Origin: Sphagnum compactum | Lineage: Eukaryota; Bryophyta; Sphagnopsida; Sphagnales | Direction: 5' to 3' | Assembly (NCBI GenBank): GCA_965153455.1 | Contig: OZ234495.1 | Location: 24,052,875-24,116,874 of the forward strand | DNA length: 64,000 nucleotides | Part shown: piece by piece, positions 23,140-33,993 of the stretch | How positions within the stretch are numbered: the stretch's first letter is position 1 | How the letters are laid out: every line of letters starts with the position of its first letter | Program-made: the position numbers and the translations under genes | Notes under the pieces: model-generated | What the model saw: only the letters and a program-made list of their open reading frames with translations | Told to the model about the DNA's origin: nothing | Databases searched by the model: none

Positions 23140-24315
23140 GGCAAGCTGCCAGAGATGGAATTGGAGCTGATATTTGCTCGATTACCACTGAAGGATATTG
23201 TGCGTCTGCAAGCCGTGAATATCCATTGGAAGTTGCTTATCCGCAGCTCTTTTTTACGACAACACATGGAACAAGCTATTTCTCAGGGAGGTGCAAGGTT
23301 CGGACTCCTCACCCAAGTGATCAAAGGACCTCGTTCCCTTTGTTGGGATTTCCACATCTTTGATGCTCCAGCTTGTGAATGGAATTACTTCCCACTCTCA
23401 GGACCACCAGACACAATCTCAACAGGCATTTCACCCATTGCAGCAGCTGGAGGATTAGTATGCATGAGTAACGTGTACGGGGAGTGAGTCATTGTGGTGA
23501 ATCCTGTCACCAATGTTTGCAGAAAACTCCCAAAAGATCACATCTCTGGCAATAGGAGTGGTTGGACCAAGTGCCAGTTCCTGGCCATGGCTTTGATGGA
23601 AATCATCATTGACAATCATCATCAGCAGCAGCACAAAACAAGAAGGCAAGGTTACACTCTTACAATTGTGCTACGTCAGAAGCCATGGCCAGAAGGCTCC
23701 AACTTGAGTTCACTTCTCTGTAAGAAGCAGGTGAATGTGTCCCATTTCAGTTTTTCTGTTTATGATTCAGCAGCCGATCACTGGAGCAAAAGAGACACTC
23801 TGAATGATCCTAATCTACTGAGGAACAAGGTCTTCAGACTCTTTCTTAGTGGAGCAGCTGTAATGGCATCCACTGATGCTCTGGGGAATCAAGTGTTTCA
23901 TCTCATTCCAAGGTCACTTGATGTCGTATAAAAACCTGATTGGATGGAAGCTGCTTCAAATGACTCAAATTATGGGGCACTTGCTTATGGTGTCAGATTG
24001 AACTGGTTCCCATGATCGGTGGATGTATACAAGCTCCAAAGTGTGGGTAAGCTGGATCAGTGGAAGAAGGTAGCTTCTGTCGCAGCTCAATCCACCTCTC
24101 AGTTTTTGTGGGAATGTAAGTGTTTCATGGTCTGTAATGACGAACAGCTGGTCCTTGTGAAATGTCATGCTAACGACCAAGACTTGCCTTCAATATTCCC
24201 CTCATATGTAGGGACTGGTAGTGATTTGAAGACCAATGAAATTAGCATGGCGGGCTTGGCTGGATGCTTGGCTGGATGCACATTTGAGATCAAGTTTGAG
24301 CAGTCCCGTGGCTAA
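23140..24315 (+). pseudogene. F-box protein pseudogene (three in-frame stops)
   Basis: A single reading frame runs from 23155 to 24315 interrupted only by three stops: TGA at 23485, TAA at 23929 and TGA at 24013. The start reads LPEMELELIFARLPLK followed by a VRLQAVN stretch, the form of an F-box, which would bind SKP1 in an SCF ubiquitin ligase. After it come segments typical of plant F-box/kelch-type proteins (ICNPVTN-like VVNPVTNVCRKLP; a WECKCFMVCN block). Read through, the frame has about 386 residues, normal for this family. Each stop is one C-to-T change from CGA, CAA and CGA. I see no frameshift. The first ATG after an acceptor-like TTTAG is used as start. It is probably a young pseudogene. 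Confidence 0.75.
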
Positions 24316-25002
24316 TGTAAAATAGAACTCTTTGTTTAATCATTTTTACTGATGATGCAGCTGCGTGCCTTGAGAAAGCACAGCTTCTTTTCAGGTTCCT
24401 CTGAAGAATTGTGCTGGATCTGCAACAACCAAAAAAATCTCTGAATCTTGTAATATAAAAACTGCCACTTTTGTGCAATACTTCTTTTTTCCAGTGTCGA
24501 CTGTGTGGGAATAAAGGACTGAACTTGGGACACAAAATTTGTATGTTGTAAACCGTATTTCACAATCATGAAATGTTGAGAAAATTTGGGTCTAAATTGT
24601 AGATGAGGACATAAAGTGTATTACACCATTTGGATTTTGCAGAACTGAAGGTACCTAACAAAAGTGGGCACGCAGAGATGAGCATCCGCAAACTCCTTGA
24701 CTCGTGGTCACTATTTGGAAACATTCTGGAAAACTCCTTGACTCAGTCAATGAGTGGAAACATTCTGAATTTGCTGGCTCAGCCCCAGAGGGACAAGACT
24801 TCCATGTACAGGATTGGGGATACAGGAATCCACTTTGCAGCTGATAACTGGAGACTTAGAACATCTCCACCCCCAAAACCTTCAACAACTCCTTTATGTT
24901 AAAATAGAATAGTGTTTAATGATCACTGTCCCCACCCACAAACATCATAAAATCCTCTTTAAACAGTCGAAGACCATTTACATCTTTACAAGCATCTAGT
25001 AA
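24316..25002. other. 3' flank of the F-box locus; no gene seen
   Basis: Contains a 90-codon frame at 24630-24902 with no recognisable domain. The remainder is ordinary AT-rich sequence up to the first Helitron-like end. Confidence 0.45.
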
Positions 25003-25450
25003 TCTTATATATAAAAGCAAACGTGGTGTCTGTCTGTCTGCGAGGTTCTGAAACCCAGATCTCGTCTGTCCGTCTGTCTGTTTGTCTTAAACCCCTAAAC
25101 CACATCCCCAAGAAGAAGAAAAAAAACAAGACGAGGTCCTAAAACGAGCGAGGTCCTCAAAACTTTCGAGGACCTGAATCGAGGTGGCCAGAATCCTCAG
25201 TAAAGGACCTGATTCGAGATTCTCAATACCCGGTCCAGACCTCGAGACGGATCTGAAACGAGGTTCCCAGAAAGAAAACCCGTCGTTGGGGACCTGAAAC
25301 GAGGTCCTCAAAGAAAAAACCTGTCGTTAGGGTCTTGAAACGAGGTCCTCAGAGAGGCCAAAAAAAACAACGGCCAGAACAGCCGCTGCGGGGGGCCGGG
25401 CGAGGTGCCACGGGTGGCTGGAGTGGCGTAGCCACGGGTCACAACACTCG
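25003..25450 (+). mobile_element. Helitron-like unit 1 (non-autonomous)
   Basis: Begins TCTTATATATAAAAGCAAACG directly after an A, and ends with a short hairpin GTGGC-GTA-GCCAC (25423-25435) about 15 bases before the terminal CTCG. This layout (5' TC, 3' hairpin near a CTRR-like end, no inverted repeats) is that of a Helitron. Inside are repeated 'CTGAAACGAGGT' blocks. No Rep/helicase is encoded. Confidence 0.65.
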
Positions 25451-26132
25451 TCCTATATATTAAAGCAAACGTGGTGTGTGTGTGTCTGTCTGTGTGTAGC
25501 TTGAGGTTCCCTAACCAGGTCCCAACCTTCTTCTTCTTCAAACCCTAGATTTAGGGTTTGAAGTTCAGATCCACGGTTGCAGCTTGAAGTTCCCAAACCA
25601 GGTCTCAATCTAAGTTCTTCGAAGCCAAATCTTGGGGTTTCAAGTCCAGCTCCAGGTCCAGGTCTCGATCCACGTGCAGTTTGAGGTTCCCAAACCAGGT
25701 CTCAATCCAAGTTCTTCGAATCCAACGATTGGGGTTTGAAGTCCAGATCCAATTTTGGGTAAGAGTCAAAACTATGGATTTCTCCATTTCTGAAATGGAT
25801 TTGTCTATTTGTGCACCCAAAAATAATCATATTAATTGTATTATTATTATTTTAAATTTTGTAAACCTCTCCTTGAAAGAAAATGTAATAATAAGTGTAT
25901 TTATTTTAAAGGTACCCATTCTTCAACCATATGCTAATAATAGCATCGATGGGTTTTTTTTTTTGCGAATTGTTTTTGTTTGTAGCCAAAATGGCCATCA
26001 TCTGTAGGAAGATGTGGAAAAAGTGGGCAATTATCTGAAGGAAGAATTAGCCAAACCTGGCTACAAATCCAAACATGAAAGCACAAAGCGTTCGGGGTGG
26101 CTGGAGTGGCGTAGCCACGGGTTACCCACTAG
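25451..26132 (+). mobile_element. Helitron-like unit 2 (non-autonomous)
   Basis: Begins TCCTATATATTAAAGCAAACG right against the end of unit 1, and ends with the same hairpin (26106-26118) and terminal CACTAG. The 5' part has repeated GAGGTTCCCAAACCAGGTC blocks; the 3' part (from 25984) carries a TAGCCA-type dispersed repeat. No coding region is recognised. Confidence 0.65.
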
Positions 26133-26805
26133 TAATATATTAAAGCAAACATGGTGGTGTCTGTCTGTGGTGATAAACAGGGCAGGGCAAGGGCAGGGCA
26201 GGGCAGGGCAGGGCAGGGCGGCCAGGGCAGACACCCGCCCACTGGACCTACTGGCGGCCGCTGCGGAGGGCCGAGCGGAATCGAGAAAACCACCGGTCCC
26301 GGGTTTGTAGGAGCATTGGAACATGAGACTCGTCGGTTCCTGAGTGTTAGAAAAATCGCAAAGCGAGGACCGTCGAATCCGGATGTTTGAAAAACTAGAA
26401 CAAGAGAACCGCTGGTCTACGGCTATTTCCCAGAAACGTCATAGAATCGACAGTTTTACCGAAAGAACCGACGGTTATATAGAGGAGCGTGTTTTCGAAA
26501 ATTTCCAAAACTTTCGAGAACCAAGGTTCAAAATGTCAGAACCGGGGTTTTGAGTTTTCTCACCCCCGTAAGGTAAGGGAGTAAATACTCGGACTGATAA
26601 CCTGAGGGTACACTCGGCTGGTTCTAATACCCACGCAACGTCGGTCGGGACCACTGTGATAAGCCACAATATTGTTTTTTTCTGTGGGGATATAAATGCC
26701 TTAGGGTGGGACCCACGAGTGTTATTTTGGGAAAATTTCGAATTATGGCGACCAAACAGAACGTTCGAGGTGACTGGCATGGCGTAGCCACGGGTTACCT
26801 ACTCG
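26133..26805 (+). mobile_element. Helitron-like unit 3 (non-autonomous)
   Basis: Begins TAATATATTAAAGCAAACATG, abutting unit 2, and ends with the hairpin at 26780-26790 and terminal CTACTCG followed by T. The host bases flanking the whole array are A (25002) and T (26806), as expected for Helitron insertion between A and T. It contains a GGGCA microsatellite and a GC-rich stretch also present near the end of unit 1. Confidence 0.65.
26180..26220 (+). repeat. (GGGCA)n microsatellite
   Basis: About eight pentanucleotide units, one imperfect. The G-runs on this strand are dense enough for a G-quadruplex. It creates short artificial reading frames on both strands. Confidence 0.9.
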
Positions 26806-26958
26806 TTACTACAAAATGTGGGTGCAATTCACTAGTCCCTGTTCACTAGACCAGTGAATTCACTATTTATTCATTGTTCCCTGTTCACTACAACTAGTGA
26901 ATTCAGTCAAAATCTAGTGAAATCGCTTGGCTTATAGGGACACCTTTTGTTGTAGTGA
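26806..26958. mobile_element. MITE copy M2 (~150 bases)
   Basis: Left end TTACTACAAAATGTGGG, right end CACCTTTTGTTGTAGTGA. The reverse complement of the right end (TCACTACAACAAAAGG) gives an imperfect terminal inverted repeat with the left end. It carries internal GTGAATTCACT/TTCACTA motifs. It begins exactly where the Helitron array ends. Confidence 0.6.
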
Positions 26959-28129
26959 AGTAATAGTCACTGTCCAAATCCATAGTTGGAAAAAAAATTT
27001 AAAGGGGTTAAAATTTAATTTCATCTTATCGGATGATCAGTGGTGTGAAAATTTACCACTAAATTGTTACAACTATTACATATGATAACAGGTTTGAAAA
27101 ATTATTTTTTTGGAATAATTCATGTTCTTACAGAATTTGTGAAAGTTTGTTCAAACATCAGCATCCAGAAGTTCAGTATAAGATTCTAGGGCAAATTTTT
27201 TTTAGGGTATAAAGTAGCCGTTATTATGAGAGATGGAAAAGGCTTCCCCAATTTTTATTAAACCTCCGTTTGAAACGGATCCCATCACAAAAAAAACTAC
27301 CAGTAGCTGGGAATCCAACGGTTGGATATCCTTTTGACATGAACATAATTTGCAAGCCATGAAGTTGTGGTTCCGATGCGACCCTCCGATTTCGAATCCA
27401 ACGGTCAGATCTCCAGATATGGCCAGCGTTGTTTTTTTAATCTCAAAGCACCAGAAAGCATCCAACATTTAAAGCGAGAAAATTTAATCAACTACCTATT
27501 GGTGGTTGGCCCAGTTCTGTTTGGGCTTTAAATTTTTAAATAAAGAGTGACATAATTAATTCCCTTAACTAAAACCAGGGTTTTTTTTAAAGGATTTTGT
27601 GATGTAGCCAAGGTGGCGACCATCCAGAAACTAATTTAGCCAATTCTGGCTACATCCCAGATATGAAAGTAGATAAAAACCAGGCTCCTCCTATATTCTT
27701 GGCTACCTACTGGAACTTAATGCAGAAATCTGGCGATTTGAATTTTTATTTTTCGAAATTTGGCGAATTTGGACCATTTTTGCCATGAAAATTCATTTGT
27801 ATTGGTGATAATCACATTTTTCAGGTCAAATTTTTGCGAAAATTCGCCAATAAAATAAACACTGGCTAAAACAGATTACAAGTTACAGCTACCTTTGCCA
27901 AGAATCCAATGCTTGGGACTTCAATGTTTTCAAGCCAATTTCAAGCTCCCTTGCTAATCTCTGGCTTGCTCTCTCTCTAGCAATACTTTTGCAACATTTT
28001 TTGTGACCTGGAGGTTCCAATCCAGAGTACAGATTTGCTCTCCTGAGTACAGAACTCTGCACTGGAATTGTTGTTTAATTTCGTTGTTCCTTTTTCTTTT
28101 CTTTTTTTCCTTCCTCCATTGTTGTACTA

Positions 28130-29120
28130 GGCTAATAATTAATGTTGATATTGTTGCTGGAGTTTGGTTCTGAAGAGAGATTCTACACTGTGCTAGTGCA
28201 GCTAGCAGGACTCATACAGAAGTAGGAGGAGGAATTCCCAGCAGCAGCATCTTAATGAGGTGAACATACATCCTAATATGTACGGTGAGGATGATCATGT
28301 TGTGCGGCTTTGCAGCTTGATGCAACAGTCGCAAAGTTCTGTCGAGTGTGATGTTCAATGGTGTGACTCTGCAGACTCGACGCAGAGACATCCAGATGGG
28401 GGTGCTGAGCGAACTAGGCAAGTTACAAGCTAAGCTACAGTGGGAAGAGGTGGAGCTGACCACGAAGCATGAGGTCCAGAGCCTCTGCTCGACTAGTACT
28501 CACATAGATTCTGGTTTAATGGTCAACGAGATCTTTGGGCTCAAATTAGGTGGTTTTCTGTAAATCGTGTTTGCCCAACGAAGATAGCATTTTTTGTCGC
28601 ATGCGTTGTGGATGATCAGGGGGTTCTTAGGCTCCGAACTCACCGCCTCAGAAGTTTGTTGCAAGCGCCTTGTCTCTGCCGGCAAGGTGCTTGACTCTGG
28701 TACAACAGCCCGATTTGTGGATCTATGATGTTGTTGCACGGATGCAGATGATTCTACAGGCTATGCATTCTCCTCAAACAATTGAACAATGTTGGGATGA
28801 AGCAAGATTTTGCATGTGGTGGGTTGGTTTACAATGTTGCTTCTCAGCCATCACATGTGGGCCTCCAATGAACCTCCAATGGTTGCAGTTGACAGGGAGA
28901 AACCTTGTTCCCAGGTTGGAGACACAGACTATGCATTTCTTGGGGGCTTGCTGGGTACAAGTGCCCGACTGTTGCTTGTCGTCCCAAGCACACTTGCTAT
29001 TTGCAATGCTTCACAACAATGGGCCACAATTTGCGATCATCAATTGCCTTCGTGCCTGGGCATGGCGTTGCCAAGAAATGTCATGTAGTTTAAATTTGCT
29101 TCCCCACAATTTCTCATAAC
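28130..29120 (+). other. Unrecognised higher-GC segment with several frames
   Basis: Less AT-rich than its surroundings, with frames at 28348-28563 and 28670-29119 (149 codons) plus shorter ones overlapping. None contains a domain I recognise, and the frames overlap inconsistently. It may be a decayed gene or transposon fragment. Confidence 0.25.
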
Positions 29121-29744
29121 ATGGGCATTTGTACTTGCGTTGGTGTTTGCCCCTCGGCAATGTAAATTGCACATTCAAAAGCCAGTTGATCTCAACAACT
29201 TTCTCAACCTACTCCTCTGGAATATACCAAAACAAAAGTCATGTAAACGATAACACTATTTTGCCCTTTATTAAATCCACTCGGTGAATTCTGGGATGTT
29301 TTTGGGTACTTGATTGAAAATCAATATAGACTTGAACACCTCAAATTTATTGGTGTTTAGTGACAAATAGTCTACCACTTTCTTTTAAGGGAAATAAGTA
29401 AATAACAATAAACAATTCTATAGCATCTTCAAAACTTGCAGTCACAACAATAAATGGGAAAAACAACTTCAACACATTTTTAAAAGCCAAAACTTAAGCA
29501 AAAACATAACTCACTTTACGTGAAAAGCTCCAAAGTGCCAAAATACATTACAATTGAGTCAAAAACAAAGATCAAAATAAAGACCCCTTAAGCTTCTTCA
29601 AGAGTAGACTTCAAGTTCATTAAAAAACGATGGGGATCCTAAAAAAAATTTGAAAATCCCTAGAAATCTTCCTAAATTCCAAGTTATCCAACCTTATCTT
29701 ACATCTAGAACCTGGAACTGAAGTTAGAGGCGATAACTGATTTT

Positions 29745-29925
29745 TCGGTTTTATTAATAAACAACTTTTCAAAATCGGTAGTAACTTAAAATTAGTAGTA
29801 TCCTAAAATCAATTTTAACCTAAAATTGGTCGTAACTTAAAATCGATAATATCCTAAAATCGGTAGTAACCTAAAATCAAATTTAACCTAAAACCGGTTC
29901 TAACCTAAAATCAATGAAAAAATAA
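29745..29925. repeat. Degenerate tandem array, TAACCTAAAATCGGT-type
   Basis: Units of roughly 17-25 bases with alternating TAACCTAAAATC and ATCCTAAAATCGGTAGT forms. No coding sense. Confidence 0.65.
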
Positions 29926-30539
29926 AATCAATAAAATTATAAACTCAATTTATATCAAAAATCGATGGTTTGAATTTCGGTACAAAATTACAACTCTTCA
30001 AAACTAGCCTACAAAACATTTTAGCTTTAACACCCTTCTCTTTCCTGCGCACCTCGTGCCACCATTGCAACATTCCTTCTTCTAGCGGAGGTGGAGTCAA
30101 TTCCCGAGTGCTGCGGGGCATGAACAACTCACCCCCATCATTGTCATGTGTCTCCAAAATGAATTCCTCGTTAGACATGGCTGTAGGCAATTTGAAACGA
30201 TGTTGAAATTAAATGAGATGAAAAAAACACACGTTGCAAACAAAAAAATCTTAGGAAAAATACCTAGAAGATAATAAAACACACAGTACGAATAATATGT
30301 AGTATAAATGTAGTAAAAATGATGCAATAACACTACAAACCAGTCCAAAGATTAAGTTGCAAAGAAGATAAAAGTTATACTTATGCCAAAAATAATTACA
30401 ATGAAAAAAGTGGAGAATTGAAGTAGTAGAAAATGCAATTGAAACACAAAAAATGCAAATGCAAATGTTTCCACAAGGCATACAAGTCACATCCTTGAGC
30501 ATCAACATTGTGGTGCCCCTGGGCATGAATGGGAAAGCA

Positions 30540-31010
30540 AAGCATCCCTGGGCATCTTTGTCTAGGTACCATTGGGGAGGGAGGGTTGTGGTTAGGGAGA
30601 AGATGTGTCCTCGGGGATGGATTATGGTAGGGGAGAATGTGGGGCCGAGGAGAAGACGTTCTTGAGGGAGAAAGTTGGCCTGGGAGGGGATAGGGCCGGG
30701 GAAAGGATGTGGGCCGAGGGAGAAGATGTTCCCTGGGGGAAAAATGTGTCCCTAAATAAAAAGGTTGTGAGGGGGAGGAGATGGGGCCAAGAAAAAGATG
30801 TGTCCTTGGGGAAATGGGGCTGAGGAAAGAGATTTCCAAGGGAAAAGGTGGGCAAGGGGAGGAGATGGGGCTAGGGAGAAGATGTGTCCCCTGGGAAAAG
30901 GTGGGCGGGGAGAGGATGTGTCCCCACGGAAATAGGGTTAGCCTTCAGACATTACTCGAGGAAAAGGTGGGCTAGGGGAGGAGATGGGGCCACATCGTTT
31001 CAAAGACATT
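30540..31010 (+). repeat. Purine-rich minisatellite upstream of the CACTA transposase
   Basis: About 470 bases almost free of pyrimidine runs on this strand, made of recurring GAGAAGATGTGTCC, GGGGAGGAGATGGGGC and AAAAGGTGGGC blocks in drifting order. Its strong G/A strand bias is unlike the surrounding sequence. CACTA elements often have repetitive subterminal regions, so this may be one belonging to the transposase fragment that follows. The frames in it are artefacts of composition. Confidence 0.8.
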
Positions 31011-31059
31011 CCCCGAAGAAATTTCACATCTAACAGATAAGAGGTTAGTACAACAACCA

Positions 31060-32480
31060 TTTGAAGGTACGGATGATGGTGTCCATGTGAATCAAATGTT
31101 GGATAACCTGTTCATGTTAGCAAATTTTGTTGACCAAGAAGTGGAGGCCACTGGATTGAATGTAGACCCAAGATTTGATTATCCTAATGGAGTACAAATA
31201 TTGCAAGATGTTTATAATGTGATGGAGGAATTGGCAAGCCTGCCTAAGAGCACTCCCACAAATGAAAATGTGGTTGGCAATGAAGTTATAATAGAAGATG
31301 AGCAGTTAGAACAACAATAAGCATTTACAACATATGAAAACATAGTATCTACTAAAATAGATGCATTGCAGGAGGCATGTCAGGTGTTTTACCAAGGTGC
31401 CCAATCAACCAAACTTGTAACAACAATGTTGTTAATGAATGTGTGCGAAGTCCATGGTGTTTCAAATAAATTTGTTGATGAGTTGTTATCTTTACTTCAT
31501 AAACACTTACTGCCTAGGAATAATTATTTGCCATCAAATATGTATGAAGCAAAACTTTCATTAGCAAGGTTGGCCTTGGGTACCAAAACATAGATGCATG
31601 TTCCAATGGATGTGTTTTGTTCCGAAAACAAAATGAGGGGTTGGTAACAGTCCAAAATGTGGATTTGCTCAATACAAAATGTTGAATAAGTCATAGGTGG
31701 CAATCAAGGTGTTATGTCACTTCCCATTACTTGCTCGTTTGTTGTGGATGTATCAAGCTCCACAAACCTTGAAGTTCATGACATGGCATACAAAAAATCA
31801 ATCTACAAATGGCAAAGTTAGGCATGTACCCGATAGCAAGGCGTGAAGGCACATTGACGCCACATGGCCAGAGTTTATAAGTGAGGCGAAGAATGTTAGG
31901 CTTGGTCTTGCTACAGATGGTTTCAACCCCTTAGCGGAGAAGTCCAACAATTGGTCAACCTGGCCAGTTTTGCTTCTAAACTATAGCCTACCACCATGGT
32001 TACTAATGAAAAGGTTTTTCATATTACTTTCATTGATAATCCCTGGCCCAGAGTCTATGAGAAATAATAACTTTGATGTTTATTTCGCACCCTTGTTGGA
32101 AGACCTTGTAGATGTGTGGAATGGGGTGGTTGGGGTTGATGTACTACAGCCTAGAATAAGGAGATAGTTCACATTGAGAGCAATGCTAATATGGACAATC
32201 CATGATTTCCCTAGATGTGGGATTGTCTTTGGTTGTCAACACCAAGGGTATAAAGTTTGCCCCTTTTGTGGAACAAGCATTGTGTCTAGGTGGTCTAAAG
32301 AATTGGGGAAGGTTGTTTTTAAAGGCTTTCGAAGGTGACTTTGAAGGAATCATCCATACAAGAAACACCCAAATGCTTAACATTTTAGTGGGTTCCCATA
32401 TGGTCAAATTTCTAATTGTCAGATTGCTGAAAACACATCCAATCACCACGTACAACAGATCAGAACACAAAAATGACTTA
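31060..32480 (+). pseudogene. CACTA (En/Spm, tnp2-type) transposase pseudogene
   Basis: Conserved tnp2 segments appear in order but in shifting frames: LLMNVCEVHGVSNKF and LLSLLHKHLLP (31430-31515), GLATDGFNPLAEKS then NWSTWPVLLLNY (31910-31985), LPPWLLMKRFFILL and NFDVYFAPLLEDL (31988-32110), VLQPRIRR and FTLRAMLIWTIHDFP (32145-32210), CQHQGYKVCPFCG (32238-32275). Such transposases bind the element ends and move it by cut and paste. Several stops and frameshifts (for example TAA after 31317, TAG at 31591 and another near 32165) show it cannot work. The C-terminal part is missing. Confidence 0.8.
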
Positions 32481-32761
32481 CGCTTCATGGGAGGACTTCT
32501 CACAACAGCAGCAATACTAAGAATATCCAAGGTACAACATTCAATGAATGAAAGTGATATCCAGTGCCTATCAGTTTAAGAAACCTGGGGGGAAACCCCA
32601 GAATGTGAAAATACATCTACTACATCCAGAAGTTGAGATTCATGCATAGAGCATAATGCTTTCTGACAGCTTGCAAATAGTGGAACCTTGAAGGAGCAAA
32701 GAAGCAAACACAGACAGAAGCATTCAGAACAGAATAAACATTGAGCTTGAAGTCATGCTAC

Positions 32762-32936
32762 CTGCAATGGACTGGGTGTATTGTCCAAAATGGAGAGTTC
32801 ACAAAAGTGAGGTTTGAGATAAGGATGTTTGTGGAGTTGATCAGCTCCACCAAGTGTCCACGAGTGTAGTCCAGTGTCCGATTGTGCACCATATCCCACC
32901 AGACCCATCCCTGCCCGTCAATGGTCCCATTCTCAC
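32762..32936 (-). pseudogene. GH28 polygalacturonase exon fragment
   Basis: One open exon reads GENGTIDGQGWVWWDM, then an RTLDYTRGHLVELINS stretch, then ILISNLTFVNSPFWTIHPVHC. This is the conserved entry region of plant family-28 glycoside hydrolases, which cut pectin in the wall. It is flanked by an acceptor-like AG (32938-32937) and a donor GT (32761-32760). The catalytic Asp and His segments, which would lie in later exons, are not found at lower coordinates, where the transposase remnant stands instead. It is therefore an isolated exon: a truncated gene or captured fragment. Confidence 0.7.
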
Positions 32937-33142
32937 CTGTGAATGCAGGGCAACAGAATGTAAGAGTGAGGCCCATCCATACTGCAGCCCACTGCAGAAT
33001 TCCCAAGTTTGTTAGTTGCAGTAATCCATGTCAGCTGGGATTCCAAATTTCAGATAAGGCCTCCCAACCAGATGCTTCTCTTTCTCTTTCAAGTGGATTC
33101 ACTTCAAGAGTGAACTTCCCAAGTGAATCCACTTGATTATGG

Positions 33143-33388
33143 TTATCTCTCTGAGTTGATAGGTGCAACAAGATCTTCAGTTTGATTATCAGATTGTGTC
33201 AACTTGCAAGTCTGAAGCCACAATACCAACATCACTTGAAATGAGAAGACAGCAAGGGACATGAGGCAGTAAAGGGCTTTGACACTAGCACTTGAAGCCC
33301 TCTCTGGTAGCCAGATAACCTGCTGAGAAAGAACTGTGGGTGGCTGTTGGCAATGTTTTAAGTACAAAGGGTTGTCCGTCCCAATCAT
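33143..33388 (-). other. Possible 5' exon of the polygalacturonase fragment
   Basis: An 81-codon frame starting with ATG at 33388, with a hydrophobic segment (VKALYCLMSLAVFSFQVMLV, about residues 36-55) like the N-terminal membrane anchor of some plant GH28 proteins. It lies 200 bases before the GH28 exon on the same strand. The link is inferred; no clear splice pair joins them. Confidence 0.3.
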
Positions 33389-33993
33389 CTACGGTGAAGC
33401 AACAATGTGCCTTGTTCCATACTGGGAGGTACATTTTACAAATTATAAAAATTTAGTTATGGATAATTTCAAGCATTGAGTGGATTCATGTAAGAAGATC
33501 CATAAAACTCAATGATGTTCTAAATGTAGAATCAAAAACATGAGTGAATAGGTTATGAGTAGGTTGATTGGACTATTTTCAACAACCATTTCTTGTGTGA
33601 TACAAGGTGGGATGTGGGGTACTAGTTTTTAAAAGGGGGTAATGGTGTTTGCTTGTGTGAAACATGTAGCATTTATTAATCAGACACACTCTTGATGTAA
33701 TGCACATTGAAAAGAACACCTATGAGAGTTTGATCAAGTTCATATTTGGTTTAAAAGACACATTTAAAGTTCGTCGAGATATGGAGGTCTATGGGATTTG
33801 AAAACAATTGTGGCTGAAATGAAATATTCTCAGGCCGAGAAAGATTTTGTAACTGATTGCACAATATGTACTAAAAGCTAATGAACTGCAAACAATCATG
33901 AATAGATTAACTTCCTTGAAAGTTCCAACAAATTATTTTGGTGCATTTGTAAAACAAATTATAAACAAAATGTTTAGCTTCATGAAAAGCCAT
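33389..33993. other. Intergenic, no gene seen
   Basis: AT-rich. The stretch around 33680-33960 has short reading segments with a retroelement look (for example MFSFMKSHCHGHHHHPFLTSS-like overlap) but nothing assignable. Confidence 0.35.

Larger units (their letters stand above)
26959..30539. other. Intergenic, repeat-bearing, no gene recognised
   Basis: Holds a TAGCCA-type dispersed repeat (27603-27760), the unrecognised higher-GC segment 28130-29120, and a short-period tandem array (29745-29925) built on TAACCTAAAATCGGT. A CACTACAAAC motif at 30331 might be a CACTA transposon end, but no partner end was found. No protein family is identifiable. Confidence 0.4.

Noticed and set aside
23485-24015. 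Stop-codon readthrough or RNA editing of the F-box gene
   Set aside because: Nuclear mRNAs of plants are not known for U-to-C editing, and three stops in one gene make readthrough unlikely; pseudogene is simpler.
30396-30855. Minus-strand 147- and 77-codon Pro/Ser/Phe-rich frames
   Set aside because: Translations of the purine-rich minisatellite; composition artefact.
32186-32530. Minus-strand 114-codon frame and plus-strand 125-codon frame
   Set aside because: They overlap the decayed CACTA transposase; the true transposase segments are in another frame.
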